Notes under the pieces: generated by a model | Told to the model about the DNA's origin: nothing | What the model saw: the letters and a program-made list of their open reading frames with translations, nothing else | Databases searched by the model: none | Assembly: GCF_000009905.1 (NCBI RefSeq) | Contig: NC_006177.1 | Coordinates: forward strand, 1,736,001-1,800,000 | Origin: Symbiobacterium thermophilum IAM 14863 | Lineage (GTDB): Bacteria > Bacillota > Sulfobacillia > Symbiobacteriales > Symbiobacteriaceae | Length of the DNA: 64,000 nt | Direction: 5' to 3' | Shown: positions 33,490-42,526 of the stretch, piece by piece | How the letters are laid out: each line of letters begins with the position of its first letter | How positions within the stretch are numbered: the stretch's first letter is position 1 | Position numbers and translations under genes: made by a program

Positions 33490-34379
33490 TGGTTTCGCTG
33501 GGGATCTGGCTGTTGGTGGTGACGCTGTTCCTGGTGGACACCGAGATCACCCTCCGGTTTGTCGGCCGCTACGCCGACCCGCACCTGCGGCTGGGCTGGT
33601 GGACCGCGCTGCTGCTGGTGCCTTGGGTGACCCTGCTGCTGTCGCCCCTGCGCACCTGGGCTGCGGCGGGGCTCGCGCTGGCGGCCGCCTGGGGGCTGGT
33701 GCGCCACGCGGCGGCGTACCAGGTCCTGCGCCGCCGGCTCCCGGGGGCGCCCGAGGGCGTCGTGGAGCGCGTTCGCGCGCTGGCACGGGAGTTCGGGGTG
33801 CGGCAGCTTCCGGAGATCCTCTACGACCCCAGCGACCGGATGGAGCCGGCCGCGGTCGGCCTTTTCCGGCCGGCCCTGGTGCTCACGCCGTCGGCGCTCG
33901 ACCTGCCCGAGCAGGACTTCCGGGCGGTGGTGGCCCATGAGCTGGCCCACGCCCTCCGGCGGGATCCGCTCCGGCTATGGGCCGGCGGCATCACCGGGGC
34001 GGTGCTCGGCTGGCACCCGCTGATCCGGCGGGCGTGCCGGCTGTTCACCCTGGAGGTGGAGATGGCCGCCGACTGGCAGGCCGCCGCCTGGGCCGGCGAC
34101 CGCCGGGCGTACGCCCTCGCCCTGGGCCGGTGGGGGCTGCGCCGTCACGGGGACCACGGTTCACCGGTCGGCGCCGCCTTCGCCACCGCCCCGGCTCACC
34201 TGCTGCCGCGGCTCCACTACCTGCTGGACCCGACCGCGGCCGCGCCCCATCTACGGCCGCCGCTGGGGCTGCGGGATCCCGGTCCCGGTCGCCGGGGATC
34301 CGGTGCGGCCCGCTGGGCCCACCTGGCGTTGGCGGCGGCCTACACCGCGCTCAGCGCTGTCATGACCCGCGTGTTCTGA
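33480..34379 (+). CDS. M56 family membrane metallopeptidase (BlaR1-like, no sensor domain)
   Basis: The 299-residue membrane protein has hydrophobic helices at both ends and a zinc peptidase centre VVAHELAHALRRDPLRLW (HExxH). The downstream VEMAADWQA provides a candidate third ligand. Unlike BlaR1/MecR1 it has no extracellular penicillin-binding domain, so the signal must be sensed by the membrane helices or by a partner. ATG 33480 lies inside the end of the repressor gene, so translation is coupled. Confidence 0.82.
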   Translation: MDLMVSLGIWLLVVTLFLVDTEITLRFVGRYADPHLRLGWWTALLLVPWVTLLLSPLRTWAAAGLALAAAWGLVRHAAAYQVLRRRLPGAPEGVVERVRALAREFGVRQLPEILYDPSDRMEPAAVGLFRPALVLTPSALDLPEQDFRAVVAHELAHALRRDPLRLWAGGITGAVLGWHPLIRRACRLFTLEVEMAADWQAAAWAGDRRAYALALGRWGLRRHGDHGSPVGAAFATAPAHLLPRLHYLLDPTAAAPHLRPPLGLRDPGPGRRGSGAARWAHLALAAAYTALSAVMTRVF

Positions 34380-34400
34380 GGCGGGTTTCGCTCTGGCCAA

Positions 34401-34418
34401 ACTACTATAAGTGTAGTA
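34401..34418 (+). promoter_or_regulatory. Candidate BlaI-type operator, copy 2
   Basis: ACTACTATAAGTGTAGTA has inverted half-sites (ACTAC and GTAGT) and overlaps a TATAAG -10-like element (34406-34411) just before the ABC exporter genes. Confidence 0.6.
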
Positions 34419-34434
34419 CAGGAGGTTGCGCGCG

Positions 34435-35796
34435 ATGGAGCGGTTCACCTACACCCGCACCGGGCAGGCCCTGAAGAACAAGTACAGTTCTCTCATCCTG
34501 CTCAGCCTTGCGGACCTGGTCGCCTGGGTCATCCCCCCGCTGCTCATGCCGCGGCCTGCAGGGCTGTGGGTTGGTGCGGGAGGACTGGTCGCCACACTGG
34601 CCGTCTACTGGTGGCTGACCGCCAGCCTGCGCACCTGTCACGTGCTGGACGGGGACCGGCTGATTCTGCGCATGGGGCGGAGCGCCCTCGCGGTAGACCT
34701 GGCGGACGTGGAGTCGGCCCGGATGGCGGGGCACGGGCTGCGGGTCCCGGGCGAGGCCGGGGTCATGTACGCGCCTCGCACCGACACGCTCTTCATGGTG
34801 GCCGACCACCGGCAGCTCGTGTCGGTGGACCTGTCCCGCCCGTACGCCATGAAGGTCCCCGGGCAGGGGATCTGCCAGTTCACCCGCATCGTGCTCAGCC
34901 TGGACGAGCCTGAACGGTTTCTCCAGGCGGTGGCGGGCCGCCGGGGACAGGTGCACCTGGACAGGCCGCAGCCCGCCGCCGGGGGGGAAGGGCGGCCGGG
35001 GGCCACGTCACCCGCACCGCCGGTGGTGTCAGAGGGGCCTGCGCCCGGCGGGGCGGCCCTGGCGCTGGAAGGGCTGGTGAAGCGGTTCGGCGGCTTCACC
35101 GCAGTGGCCGGCGTCGACCTGGCGGTGCGTTACGGGGAGATCGTGGCCTTCCTCGGCTCCAACGGCGCAGGCAAGTCCACCACCATCCGCATGGCCACCG
35201 GGCTGGTGCGCCCCAGCGCCGGGCGGGTGCTGGTGGAGGGGCGGGACCTTTGGGCCGAAGGGGCTCCCGTGCGCCGGCTCCTGGGCTACGTTCCGGACAC
35301 GCCCCTTCTCTACGAGTCCCTGACGGCCCGGGAGTTCCTCTGGCTGATGGCCGGCCTGTACGGGCTGTCACGGGTGGAAGGACGCCGCCGCGCCGACGAG
35401 CTGCTCAGGCAAGTGGGGATGGAGCGCTGGGCCGACTACCCGATCCGGGCCTTTTCGCTGGGCATGAAGCGCAAGATGGCCATCGCCGCGGCCCTGGTGC
35501 ACCGACCCCGGGTGCTGCTCCTGGACGAGGTGACCAACGGCCTGGACCCGCGGGCGGCGCGGGAGGTGAAGGATTTCATCCGGCAGGCGGCCGGAGAGGG
35601 CGCCGCGGTGCTGCTCACGACCCACGCCCTGGACGTGGCCCGGGAACTGGCGGACCGCATCGCCATCCTCCACGGCGGCCGGCTGCGGGCCGTGGGCGAC
35701 CTGGAGGCGCTCCGGTCCGCGGCGGGATTGCCCGGCGCAGGGCTGGAAGAGCTGTTCCTGGCCTTGACGGCGGAAGCAGAGGGGGTGTCCGCATGA
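34435..35796 (+). CDS. Fusion of membrane PH-like domain and ABC transporter ATPase
   Basis: The 453-residue protein has two N-terminal membrane helices (about 22-60) followed by a beta-rich bacterial-PH-like region (about 65-170), a Pro/Gly linker and a complete ABC ATPase. Walker A is GSNGAGKST near residue 240, Walker B is LLLDEVTNGLDP, and the signature is the degenerate FSLGMKRKMAIAAAL seen in export-type ATPases of the ABC-2 class. Fusing a membrane PH-like domain to the ATPase is unusual. ATG 34435 is after GGAGG, and a BlaI-like operator sits at its promoter. The permease gene overlaps its stop. Confidence 0.82.
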   Translation: MERFTYTRTGQALKNKYSSLILLSLADLVAWVIPPLLMPRPAGLWVGAGGLVATLAVYWWLTASLRTCHVLDGDRLILRMGRSALAVDLADVESARMAGHGLRVPGEAGVMYAPRTDTLFMVADHRQLVSVDLSRPYAMKVPGQGICQFTRIVLSLDEPERFLQAVAGRRGQVHLDRPQPAAGGEGRPGATSPAPPVVSEGPAPGGAALALEGLVKRFGGFTAVAGVDLAVRYGEIVAFLGSNGAGKSTTIRMATGLVRPSAGRVLVEGRDLWAEGAPVRRLLGYVPDTPLLYESLTAREFLWLMAGLYGLSRVEGRRRADELLRQVGMERWADYPIRAFSLGMKRKMAIAAALVHRPRVLLLDEVTNGLDPRAAREVKDFIRQAAGEGAAVLLTTHALDVARELADRIAILHGGRLRAVGDLEALRSAAGLPGAGLEELFLALTAEAEGVSA

Positions 35797-37361
35797 ACGG
35801 CGCGCAAACGACGGGTGCGCTGCGGGCGCTGGCGGCGGCCGCGTGGCGGGCGGCCTACAACGACGGCTGGCGCTTCAGCCGGACCAAGGCGGGCCTGTGG
35901 ACCCTGCTGGCGCAGGCTGCGGTGGCCGGCCTGGCCGCCTGGCGGGTGGCGGCCCATCCCCCGGCGGTCCCCGCGGGCGAGGGACTGTGGCTGGGGTTTG
36001 CGGAGGGCTGGCTCGTCGGGCTGCTCATGGCGCTCCTGCGGGGGCGGGAGCGGCTCTTCACCGGGCCGCTGGTGACCCTCGTACACCTCTCCCCGGCCCC
36101 GGCCCGGACGCTGGTGCTGCTGCACGTCCTGCGCAGCCTGCCCGGGCGGGCGTGGTTCGCGCTGCTCTTCTGCGCCGCCCTCGTTCCCGCCCTGGGCGCC
36201 GGCGGGGTCACCGGCGGCCCCCTGGCGGTCCGGGCGGCCGCGGTGTGGCTGTCCACCGCAGCGGGCGGCGTCCTCGGCCACCTGACGGGAACCGGTGCCC
36301 TGGTCGGCGTGGTTCGCCGGTGGCCGGCGGCGCTGGCGGCGATTCCGGCGCTGGCGATGGTGCTCTTCCTGGGGCTGGTGGGCCTGACCCTCTACGTGTT
36401 CACGGCAGGCCTCTGGCAGCTGGGCGCGGCCCCCGCCGGCCCGCCTGCTCCCGCCGGGCGTCCCGGCCCGGGCCTGCCGGCGGCGTCTGCGGTCCTGTTC
36501 GCGCTCGTGGGTCTGGTGGCCCTGGCCGCGCTGGTGCGGCCGGCGGTACGCAGGTCCGGGACGCCGACCCCGGACGCGCACCGGGAGGCCTGGCTGGCCG
36601 TTCGGGAGGCGCTGGACCGGGGGAGCCGCCCGGTGCGGTCCCGGTGGCCGGCCGCGGCGGGCGGCCCACCAGGCGCCCTTCAGGCCCTGGCGTGGCTGCT
36701 GGCGGTCCGCAACTGGTTCAGCCTCGTCCGCCTGGGGCTGTGGGCCGCGGTCCTGGCCATGCCGTTCGTCCTCGGACCCGCCCCGTCCCGGATGGAGCCG
36801 TTCCGGGCAGCTGCCCTGTGCATCGGCATGGGGCTGGTGGCCGCCCTGTTCAACTACGGCGAACAGGCGGCGGCCCTCTTCTCCGTGGACGGGGAGCGGG
36901 CCGCCATCGGGGTGCTCGCGGGGATACGCCCGGCACAGCTGGTGCTGGGCAAGTGGCTGGCGGCGCTGCCCCTGGTGGCCGTGGCCGCGCTGACGACCCT
37001 GGTCTGGGCTGCGGCCGCCGGTTGCGGTCCTGCGGATGTGGCCCGGCTGACCGCGGCCTGCGGGGCGATCGCCCTGGCGGCGACCACCTGGCTGGTGGGG
37101 GCGGCCGCCTTCGACGCGGCGCCCAGGCCGGGCGGGGCGGCGCCGGCAGGAGAGGTCCTTGCCGCCGCGTTTGAGCAGGTGCCGACCCGGCCGGGCGGCA
37201 TCGTCGGGCTGGCCGGCGCCGCCGTGCTGGCGGCAGCCGGCGTGTGGCTGTACCTGCGGGAGCCGCGGGCGCTGGCGGCGCTGGCGGTGCCTGCCCTGGC
37301 CGCTGCACTGGCCGGGTGGCGGTGGGTGGACCGGGTGTGGCGGCGGGGCGCACTGGGGTGA
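35793..37361 (+). CDS. ABC-2-like exporter membrane subunit, hypothetical
   Basis: The 522-residue Ala/Leu/Pro-rich protein has about 10-12 hydrophobic helices in two halves joined by a polar segment (about 245-310). It starts at ATG 35793, overlapping the ATPase stop (ATGA). It probably forms the membrane channel for the fused ATPase. No specific family motif was recognised, so the substrate is unknown. Control by a BlaI-type repressor suggests an envelope-stress or antibiotic-response role; that is inference. Confidence 0.7.
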   Translation: MNGAQTTGALRALAAAAWRAAYNDGWRFSRTKAGLWTLLAQAAVAGLAAWRVAAHPPAVPAGEGLWLGFAEGWLVGLLMALLRGRERLFTGPLVTLVHLSPAPARTLVLLHVLRSLPGRAWFALLFCAALVPALGAGGVTGGPLAVRAAAVWLSTAAGGVLGHLTGTGALVGVVRRWPAALAAIPALAMVLFLGLVGLTLYVFTAGLWQLGAAPAGPPAPAGRPGPGLPAASAVLFALVGLVALAALVRPAVRRSGTPTPDAHREAWLAVREALDRGSRPVRSRWPAAAGGPPGALQALAWLLAVRNWFSLVRLGLWAAVLAMPFVLGPAPSRMEPFRAAALCIGMGLVAALFNYGEQAAALFSVDGERAAIGVLAGIRPAQLVLGKWLAALPLVAVAALTTLVWAAAAGCGPADVARLTAACGAIALAATTWLVGAAAFDAAPRPGGAAPAGEVLAAAFEQVPTRPGGIVGLAGAAVLAAAGVWLYLREPRALAALAVPALAAALAGWRWVDRVWRRGALG

Positions 37362-37488
37362 GGGGAAGGGTTCGCGGCCCCGGGCGCAGAAAAGGTGCCA
37401 GGACCCGCCGCGGGCGCGCTCCGGGGGGCCGCCGTGCCTTCCGGGCGGAGGACGCGCCCGGACAGGGGCGGTGAAGGAGGCGGGTGGC

Positions 37489-39102
37489 TTGCGACGGATA
37501 CTGCGCACCGGGGCGGCCGCAGCGGTGCTGCTTCTGCTGAGCGGCGCCGCCGGGGCGGCCTCCGGCACCCTGGAGAACGTCTGGATCCTCCGCAACGGCT
37601 TCACCCTGACGGTGAACGGCAGGGCGGTGGAGGCGGACAACCTGCTGCTGGAAGACCGGGCCTACGTGCCGCTGCGGGAGGCGGCAGCGGCGATGGGCAT
37701 GGCGGTCGCCTGGGACCCGGCGACCCGCACCGCCTCCGTCTCGCCGCGATCGGCTGCGCTCCGGCTCGCCGCGCCCGTGGATCCCTTCAACCCCGTCGTT
37801 GACCTGGCGAGCCTGGGCGTCCGGGCGGAGGACGTGGAGGCGATCGGGCTGGAGACGGCCGGGGCGTCTTACGTGGCCGTGCGGTTTGCGCTGGAGTGGG
37901 ACCAGCTGCACATGACGGACGACCAGGCGGCGGCGGAAGGGCGGCCCGTTCTGGCGCTGCACACGGACTACGTCCTGAAGCTCTTCACCCGCACCGGCGG
38001 GATGCTGCGGGTCGGCTTCACCACCGGAGGGCTGCCCGAGCTTACGCCTACGGGGCGCCGGCAGATCGTCCTGGTGCCGCCGTCCCCGGAGCAGGGCTTC
38101 CACTGGCCCTACTTCCTGGTGCTCCCCAGCGACGGGCACCGCCAGGCCAATGCGGGGCACAGGCGGTACCTGATCGTGGACATCAACAACACCGGGCCCA
38201 GCAACAGCGTCGCCGACACCGTGGCCCGAACCCGGGTGGAGCTGGAGCGCGGGCAGTTGCCCTCCGCCCGGCTGGCCGAGGAGCTGTGGGCGCCCATGCT
38301 CATGCCGGCGATCCCCCGCCCGGTGATCACGTACCGGTACGGCGGCCAGCAGAACACGTTTCTCACCCACGCCCTGGACCGGGACACGGCGACCCTGCAT
38401 CTGATGATGCAGGAGCCGGGGCTCGCCGCCTTGCTGGAGCGGCAGTTCCGGCAGGCGGGTGTCACGGTGGATAGCCTGATGCACCTGGACCGGCAGGTGG
38501 CGGCGATGATCCAGCACGCCGTCGGCTACCTGAACGAGCATGGCTTCGGCGTGGAGGAGCAGGCCTTCCTGGTGGGGTTCTCGGCCTCGGGGACGTTCGT
38601 CGACCGGCTGGCGGCCCTGCACCCGGACCAGGTGAAGGCGGTGGTCGCTGGCGCGGCCCTCGACAACATGCTGCTGCCGCTGGCAGAGCACGGGGGCGAG
38701 AGGCTGATCTACCCGATCGGCGTCGCCGACTATGAGGCCATCACCGGCCGGGCCTTCGACCTGGAGGCCCACAACCGCGTGGCCCGGCTGGTGTACATGG
38801 GGGAGAACGACGACAGCAACACGGTGCTTTACCAGGATTCTTACGGGGACGAGGAGCGGCGCATCATCACGACGCTCTGGGGCGAGGAGGTCCTGCCGCG
38901 CGCCCGCGCCCTGACCGCCCTCTACGGCGAGTCCGGCGGACACGGGATGTTCATCCTGGACCGGGGCGTGGGGCACGAGTACTCGGAGGTCATGTACCAG
39001 TACATGAAGGCGTTCCTGCAGGCGAACCGCGACGCGGATGCGCCGGCCTATCCGCTCCCCGACGACCCTGAGCAGTTGCCGTTCACCCTCTATGCGCCGT
39101 GA
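37489..39102 (+). CDS. Secreted protein with copper-amine-oxidase-like N-domain and alpha/beta-hydrolase domain
   Basis: The 537-residue protein has a signal peptide (about 1-24, ending SGAAGAA). Residues about 25-90 match the stalk or copper amine oxidase N-terminal domain (FTLTVNGRAVEADNLLLEDR, then AYVPLREAAAAMGMAVAWDP), which is often cell-wall-associated. The remainder looks like an alpha/beta hydrolase with nucleophile motif VGFSASGTF and a possible catalytic His in ESGGHGMFIL. TTG 37489 is eight bases from AAGGAGG; GTG 37471 lies before that ribosome binding site, so TTG is chosen. The substrate is unknown. Confidence 0.75.
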   Translation: MRRILRTGAAAAVLLLLSGAAGAASGTLENVWILRNGFTLTVNGRAVEADNLLLEDRAYVPLREAAAAMGMAVAWDPATRTASVSPRSAALRLAAPVDPFNPVVDLASLGVRAEDVEAIGLETAGASYVAVRFALEWDQLHMTDDQAAAEGRPVLALHTDYVLKLFTRTGGMLRVGFTTGGLPELTPTGRRQIVLVPPSPEQGFHWPYFLVLPSDGHRQANAGHRRYLIVDINNTGPSNSVADTVARTRVELERGQLPSARLAEELWAPMLMPAIPRPVITYRYGGQQNTFLTHALDRDTATLHLMMQEPGLAALLERQFRQAGVTVDSLMHLDRQVAAMIQHAVGYLNEHGFGVEEQAFLVGFSASGTFVDRLAALHPDQVKAVVAGAALDNMLLPLAEHGGERLIYPIGVADYEAITGRAFDLEAHNRVARLVYMGENDDSNTVLYQDSYGDEERRIITTLWGEEVLPRARALTALYGESGGHGMFILDRGVGHEYSEVMYQYMKAFLQANRDADAPAYPLPDDPEQLPFTLYAP

Positions 39103-39130
39103 CGGCAATCTGACGGCCCGGATATCACGG

Positions 39131-39152
39131 CGGCGCCGGCGCGCCGGCGCCG
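39131..39152. repeat. Perfect 22-bp GC palindrome
   Basis: The segment is fully self-complementary and made only of G and C, between the hydrolase stop and the NUDIX gene start. It could form a tight hairpin in RNA, but there is no T-run after it. Confidence 0.5.
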
Positions 39153-39170
39153 TATGGGAGGCGTAAACCC

Positions 39171-40316
39171 GTGTCACGAGCCCAGGCGATCGTCGTCCGC
39201 GGACAGGAGGTCCTCATGGTCAGACACCGCCAAGGGGAGGCAGAGTGGTGGTGTCTGCCCGGCGGAGCAGTCCTGGACGGGGAAACGCCGGCGGAGGCTG
39301 CTCTCCGGGAGTTGGAAGAGGAGTGCCGGGTGCGCGGAAGGGTAGTCCGCGAGACCAGCGTGGTCACCTATGGCCCGGACGACCGGCACTACACGTACCT
39401 GGTGGACATCGGCCGGCAGGAGCCGGCGCTGGGCTGCGATCCGGAGCACGCCGCGGACAGCCAGGTCCTCCAGGAGGTGCGGTGGATGCGGCTGGACGCG
39501 CTCTCCGAGCGGGACCGCGCCTTCCTGTGGACCGCGGGGCTGCTCAGTGTGCCGCCCTTCGGAGGACTGGTCCTGGGGTGGGGCGATGCCGTGAGCTACC
39601 CGTGCAGCAACGCCCTGGGGTCTGCCGGTCACATCGCAACCGGCCGGTACGGGCAGGAAGCTGGGTCGCTGGGGTCTTCGTCCCCTTCGCTGCGGGGCAA
39701 TGGGGATGCCGGAGGGACGGCGCTGCGGATCATCGAGCACCGGCGGCACACGATGCGCGCCAAGCCCGGCCGGCACCTGTCCCAGCCGGGGGTGGACCTG
39801 GCCCGCAGGGTAGGGGAAGGCCTGGGGCCGTTTCACCGGGTGGTGACGAGCAGCCTCCCCCGCGCTTTCGAGACCGCCCTCGCCATGGGGTTCGCCGTGG
39901 ACGAGCAGGTTTCGTTGCTTGCGAGCCTGCCTGACGGTTTTGAGGACGAGGTGCCGTGGGACGCCGGCATCGGCCGGATCGCCTCGGCGGTGCGGCGCCG
40001 TCCCGACGGGACAGTTGCACGGTTCGCACACCAGCTGGCCGCCTTCCACCGGGATCTGGCTGCCAGGCTTCCCGACGGCGGCCGGGCCCTGGTGATCTCC
40101 CACGGGGGGATCGTGGAGGCCAGCGCGGTCGGGTGCAAGCCGGACGGGGACTACGCGGGGTGGGGGCCAGCGTTCGGCTACTGCGAAGGCGTGCGGATGT
40201 ACTTCCACGGCACGCGGTGCGAGCGGATCGAACCGCTCCGGGTCGCGGCTGCAGCCGATCCTGGCGGGCAGGATGGTGCAGCCGGCGGGACGGGTGACCC
40301 CGCGCGCGGCGTGTAG
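39171..40316 (+). CDS. NUDIX hydrolase fused to histidine phosphatase domain
   Basis: The 381-residue protein joins two hydrolase domains. Residues about 1-130 carry the NUDIX box GGAVLDGETPAEAALRELEE followed by ECRV, for nucleoside diphosphate derivatives. After a Gly/Ser-rich linker, residues about 185-360 form a phosphoglycerate-mutase-like domain with the RRH motif, SSLPRAFETALAMG and VISHGGIVEASA (second catalytic His). The classic RHGE is changed to RRHTMR, as in a side branch of the family. Together they could act in sequence on a nucleotide-linked substrate; this is inference. The start is GTG 39171, with GGGAGG upstream. Confidence 0.8.
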   Translation: MSRAQAIVVRGQEVLMVRHRQGEAEWWCLPGGAVLDGETPAEAALRELEEECRVRGRVVRETSVVTYGPDDRHYTYLVDIGRQEPALGCDPEHAADSQVLQEVRWMRLDALSERDRAFLWTAGLLSVPPFGGLVLGWGDAVSYPCSNALGSAGHIATGRYGQEAGSLGSSSPSLRGNGDAGGTALRIIEHRRHTMRAKPGRHLSQPGVDLARRVGEGLGPFHRVVTSSLPRAFETALAMGFAVDEQVSLLASLPDGFEDEVPWDAGIGRIASAVRRRPDGTVARFAHQLAAFHRDLAARLPDGGRALVISHGGIVEASAVGCKPDGDYAGWGPAFGYCEGVRMYFHGTRCERIEPLRVAAAADPGGQDGAAGGTGDPARGV

Positions 40317-40367
40317 ACAACCCCCGCCCGCGTCTGTAAAATAGGAACGTCACGGCGACCGATTCCG

Positions 40368-40398
40368 GAGGCCACCGCATCCCACCGGCGGCCTCTTT
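40368..40398 (+). terminator. Hairpin terminator before rimO
   Basis: GAGGCC (40368-40373) pairs with GGCCTC (40390-40395), with further CCG/CGG pairing inside, followed by TTTC. Confidence 0.5.
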
Positions 40399-40418
40399 CA
40401 CATAGGAGGCGACACGAC

Positions 40419-41876
40419 TTGACCGACCGCCCGACGACCGCCCTGCCCGGCGCCCAGATCGCCGGCCGCCCGGTGAAGGTGGGGTTCATCTCCCTCGGCT
40501 GCGCCAAGAACCTGGTGGACACCGAGTCGATGATCGGCCTGCTCCGGAACACCGGCTACCAGATCACCAACCGCGCCGAGGAGGCCGACGTCCTCGTCGT
40601 CAACACCTGCGGGTTCATCGACGCGGCCAAGCAGGAGAGCGTCGACGCGATCCTGGAGGCGGCCCAGCACAAGACCCGCGGCAGGTGTCAGGCGCTGGTG
40701 GTGGCGGGCTGCATGGTGCCCCGGTACGGCGAGGAGCTCGCCCGGGAGATCCCGGAGATCGACGCGCTGGTGGGCACCGCCGACTACCCCCGCATCGGCG
40801 AGGTGGTGGCGGGGATCCTGGCCGGACAGCGGGTGCAGCAGATCTCCGACCCCGATTCCATCACCGACTGGAACTTCGAGCGGGTCCTGGCCACGCCCGG
40901 CTACACCGCCTACCTCAAGATCGCCGAGGGTTGCGACTGCGCCTGCGCCTTCTGCTCGATCCCGCTGATGCGCGGCCGCCACCGGTCCCGCCCGATCGAG
41001 TCCATCGTGGACGAGGCCCGGCGGCTGGCCGGGATGGGCGTGCGGGAGCTGGTGGTCATCTCCCAGGACACCACCTACTACGGGCTGGACCTGTACCGGA
41101 AGCCGATGCTGGCCAGGCTGCTCCGGGAGCTGGCGCAGGTGGACGGCATCCGGTGGATCCGCATCCACTACTCCTACCCGACCCGGATCACCGACGAGCT
41201 GATCGAGGTCATCGTCACGGAGCCCAAGGTCCTGAACTACCTGGACCTGCCGCTGCAGCACGGGTCCAACCGGGTGCTGCGGATCATGAACCGGCCCGCC
41301 AACGCGGAGGGGTACCTGCGGCTGGTGCAGAAGCTGCGGGAGCGGGTGCCGGACATCTGCCTGCGCTCCACCTTCATCGCCGGCCACCCGGGCGAGACGG
41401 AGGAGGACTTTGAACTGCTGCTGGACTTCCTCCGGGCCTGCGAGTTCGATCACGTGGGCGTCTTCGCGTACTCCCAGGAGGAGGGCACGAAGGCCGGGCA
41501 GATGGAGCAGCTGCCCGAGGAGGTGCGGCTGGCCCGGCGAGACCGGGCGATGGAGGTGCAGCAGGAGATCGCCCGCCGTCGGAACCAGCTGCAGGTGGGC
41601 CGGGAGCTGGAGGTGCTGGTGGAGGGCCGGTCCCCCCAGGGCCGCGGCTGGTTTGTGGGCCGCTGCTACGGGCAGTCGCCGGGGATCGACGGGGTCGTCC
41701 TGTTCCGGGCGCCCGCCGGGGCGGAGCTGAAGCCCGGCGACATGGTGCAGGTCCGGATCACCGGCGTGCAGGACTACGACCTGCTGGGCGAGGCCACCGA
41801 GCCGCTGACCGTCGACGGAATCGCCCAGGAGCAGGACCTGATCCTGCCCGTCTTCCACCTGACGCGCCATCAATAG
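40419..41876 (+). CDS. rimO: Ribosomal protein S12 methylthiotransferase RimO
   Basis: This radical SAM enzyme adds a methylthio group to Asp of ribosomal protein S12. The protein has 485 residues, slightly long. It has an N-terminal cluster domain beginning [20 protein letters not shown] with [14 protein letters not shown], and the SAM cluster [17 protein letters not shown], followed by [13 protein letters not shown]. It also has [20 protein letters not shown] and the C-terminal TRAM domain. TTG 40419 is nine bases after TAGGAGG. Confidence 0.94.
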   Translation: MTDRPTTALPGAQIAGRPVKVGFISLGCAKNLVDTESMIGLLRNTGYQITNRAEEADVLVVNTCGFIDAAKQESVDAILEAAQHKTRGRCQALVVAGCMVPRYGEELAREIPEIDALVGTADYPRIGEVVAGILAGQRVQQISDPDSITDWNFERVLATPGYTAYLKIAEGCDCACAFCSIPLMRGRHRSRPIESIVDEARRLAGMGVRELVVISQDTTYYGLDLYRKPMLARLLRELAQVDGIRWIRIHYSYPTRITDELIEVIVTEPKVLNYLDLPLQHGSNRVLRIMNRPANAEGYLRLVQKLRERVPDICLRSTFIAGHPGETEEDFELLLDFLRACEFDHVGVFAYSQEEGTKAGQMEQLPEEVRLARRDRAMEVQQEIARRRNQLQVGRELEVLVEGRSPQGRGWFVGRCYGQSPGIDGVVLFRAPAGAELKPGDMVQVRITGVQDYDLLGEATEPLTVDGIAQEQDLILPVFHLTRHQ

Positions 41877-41941
41877 CTGAAAACCGTGGCCCGGCGCGCG
41901 GCGCGCCGGGCCTCGCCCTTCTGCCAGAGGAGGAGACCGCA

Positions 41942-42409
41942 GTGAAGACCATCGCCGCCCGCATGCTCGACCAGATGAAGATCCCCTACGAGATCCGGAC
42001 GTATGAGTGGAGCGAGGAGGAGATGGACGCCGTCTCGGTTGCCCGCAAGATCGGCCTGCCGCCCGAGCAGGTCTTCAAGACCCTGGTCGTCCGGGGCGAC
42101 CGGACCGGCGTGTTGGTGGCGTCGATCCCCGGTAACGCCGAACTGGACCTGAAGCGGCTGGCCGCCGTCAGCGGCAACAAGAAGGTCGAGATGGTGCATG
42201 TGCGGGAACTCCAGGGGCTCACCGGGTACATCCGGGGCGGCGTGTCGCCCCTGGGGATGAAAAAGCCGTATCCCTACTACCTCGACGAGACGGCCCAGAT
42301 CATCGAACAGCTGGCCGTGAGCGCGGGGCAGCGGGGGCTGCAGCTGATCCTGAGCGGGCCGGACCTGATCCGCGCGACCGGAGCGAAGCTGGCGGACATC
42401 GCCCGGTAG
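41942..42409 (+). CDS. ybaK: YbaK/EbsC-type aminoacyl-tRNA deacylase
   Basis: This enzyme trims mischarged tRNA, typically Cys-tRNA(Pro). It has 155 residues: [20 protein letters not shown] with the catalytic-type Lys, then [20 protein letters not shown] and [20 protein letters not shown] at the end. The start is GTG, with AGGAGGAG upstream. It lies 65 bp after rimO. An inverted repeat (42432-42440 with 42463-42471) follows its stop. Confidence 0.9.
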   Translation: MKTIAARMLDQMKIPYEIRTYEWSEEEMDAVSVARKIGLPPEQVFKTLVVRGDRTGVLVASIPGNAELDLKRLAAVSGNKKVEMVHVRELQGLTGYIRGGVSPLGMKKPYPYYLDETAQIIEQLAVSAGQRGLQLILSGPDLIRATGAKLADIAR

Positions 42410-42526
42410 ACCCTGCGCGAGAGGAGAGTCGCCGCGCCGCATCGAAAGTGTCGGCCAGCGGAGCGGCGCGGAGAGTCCCCGCCCGGGCGACGGAGATGGG
42501 GGGCGGCCGTGAAAGGAGATGGCGAC

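Noticed and set aside
35436-39177. Long overlapping minus-strand frames opposite the ABC permease and stalk-domain hydrolase
   Set aside because: They lack starts with ribosome binding sites and consist of Arg/Pro/Gly/Gln-rich shadow sequence.
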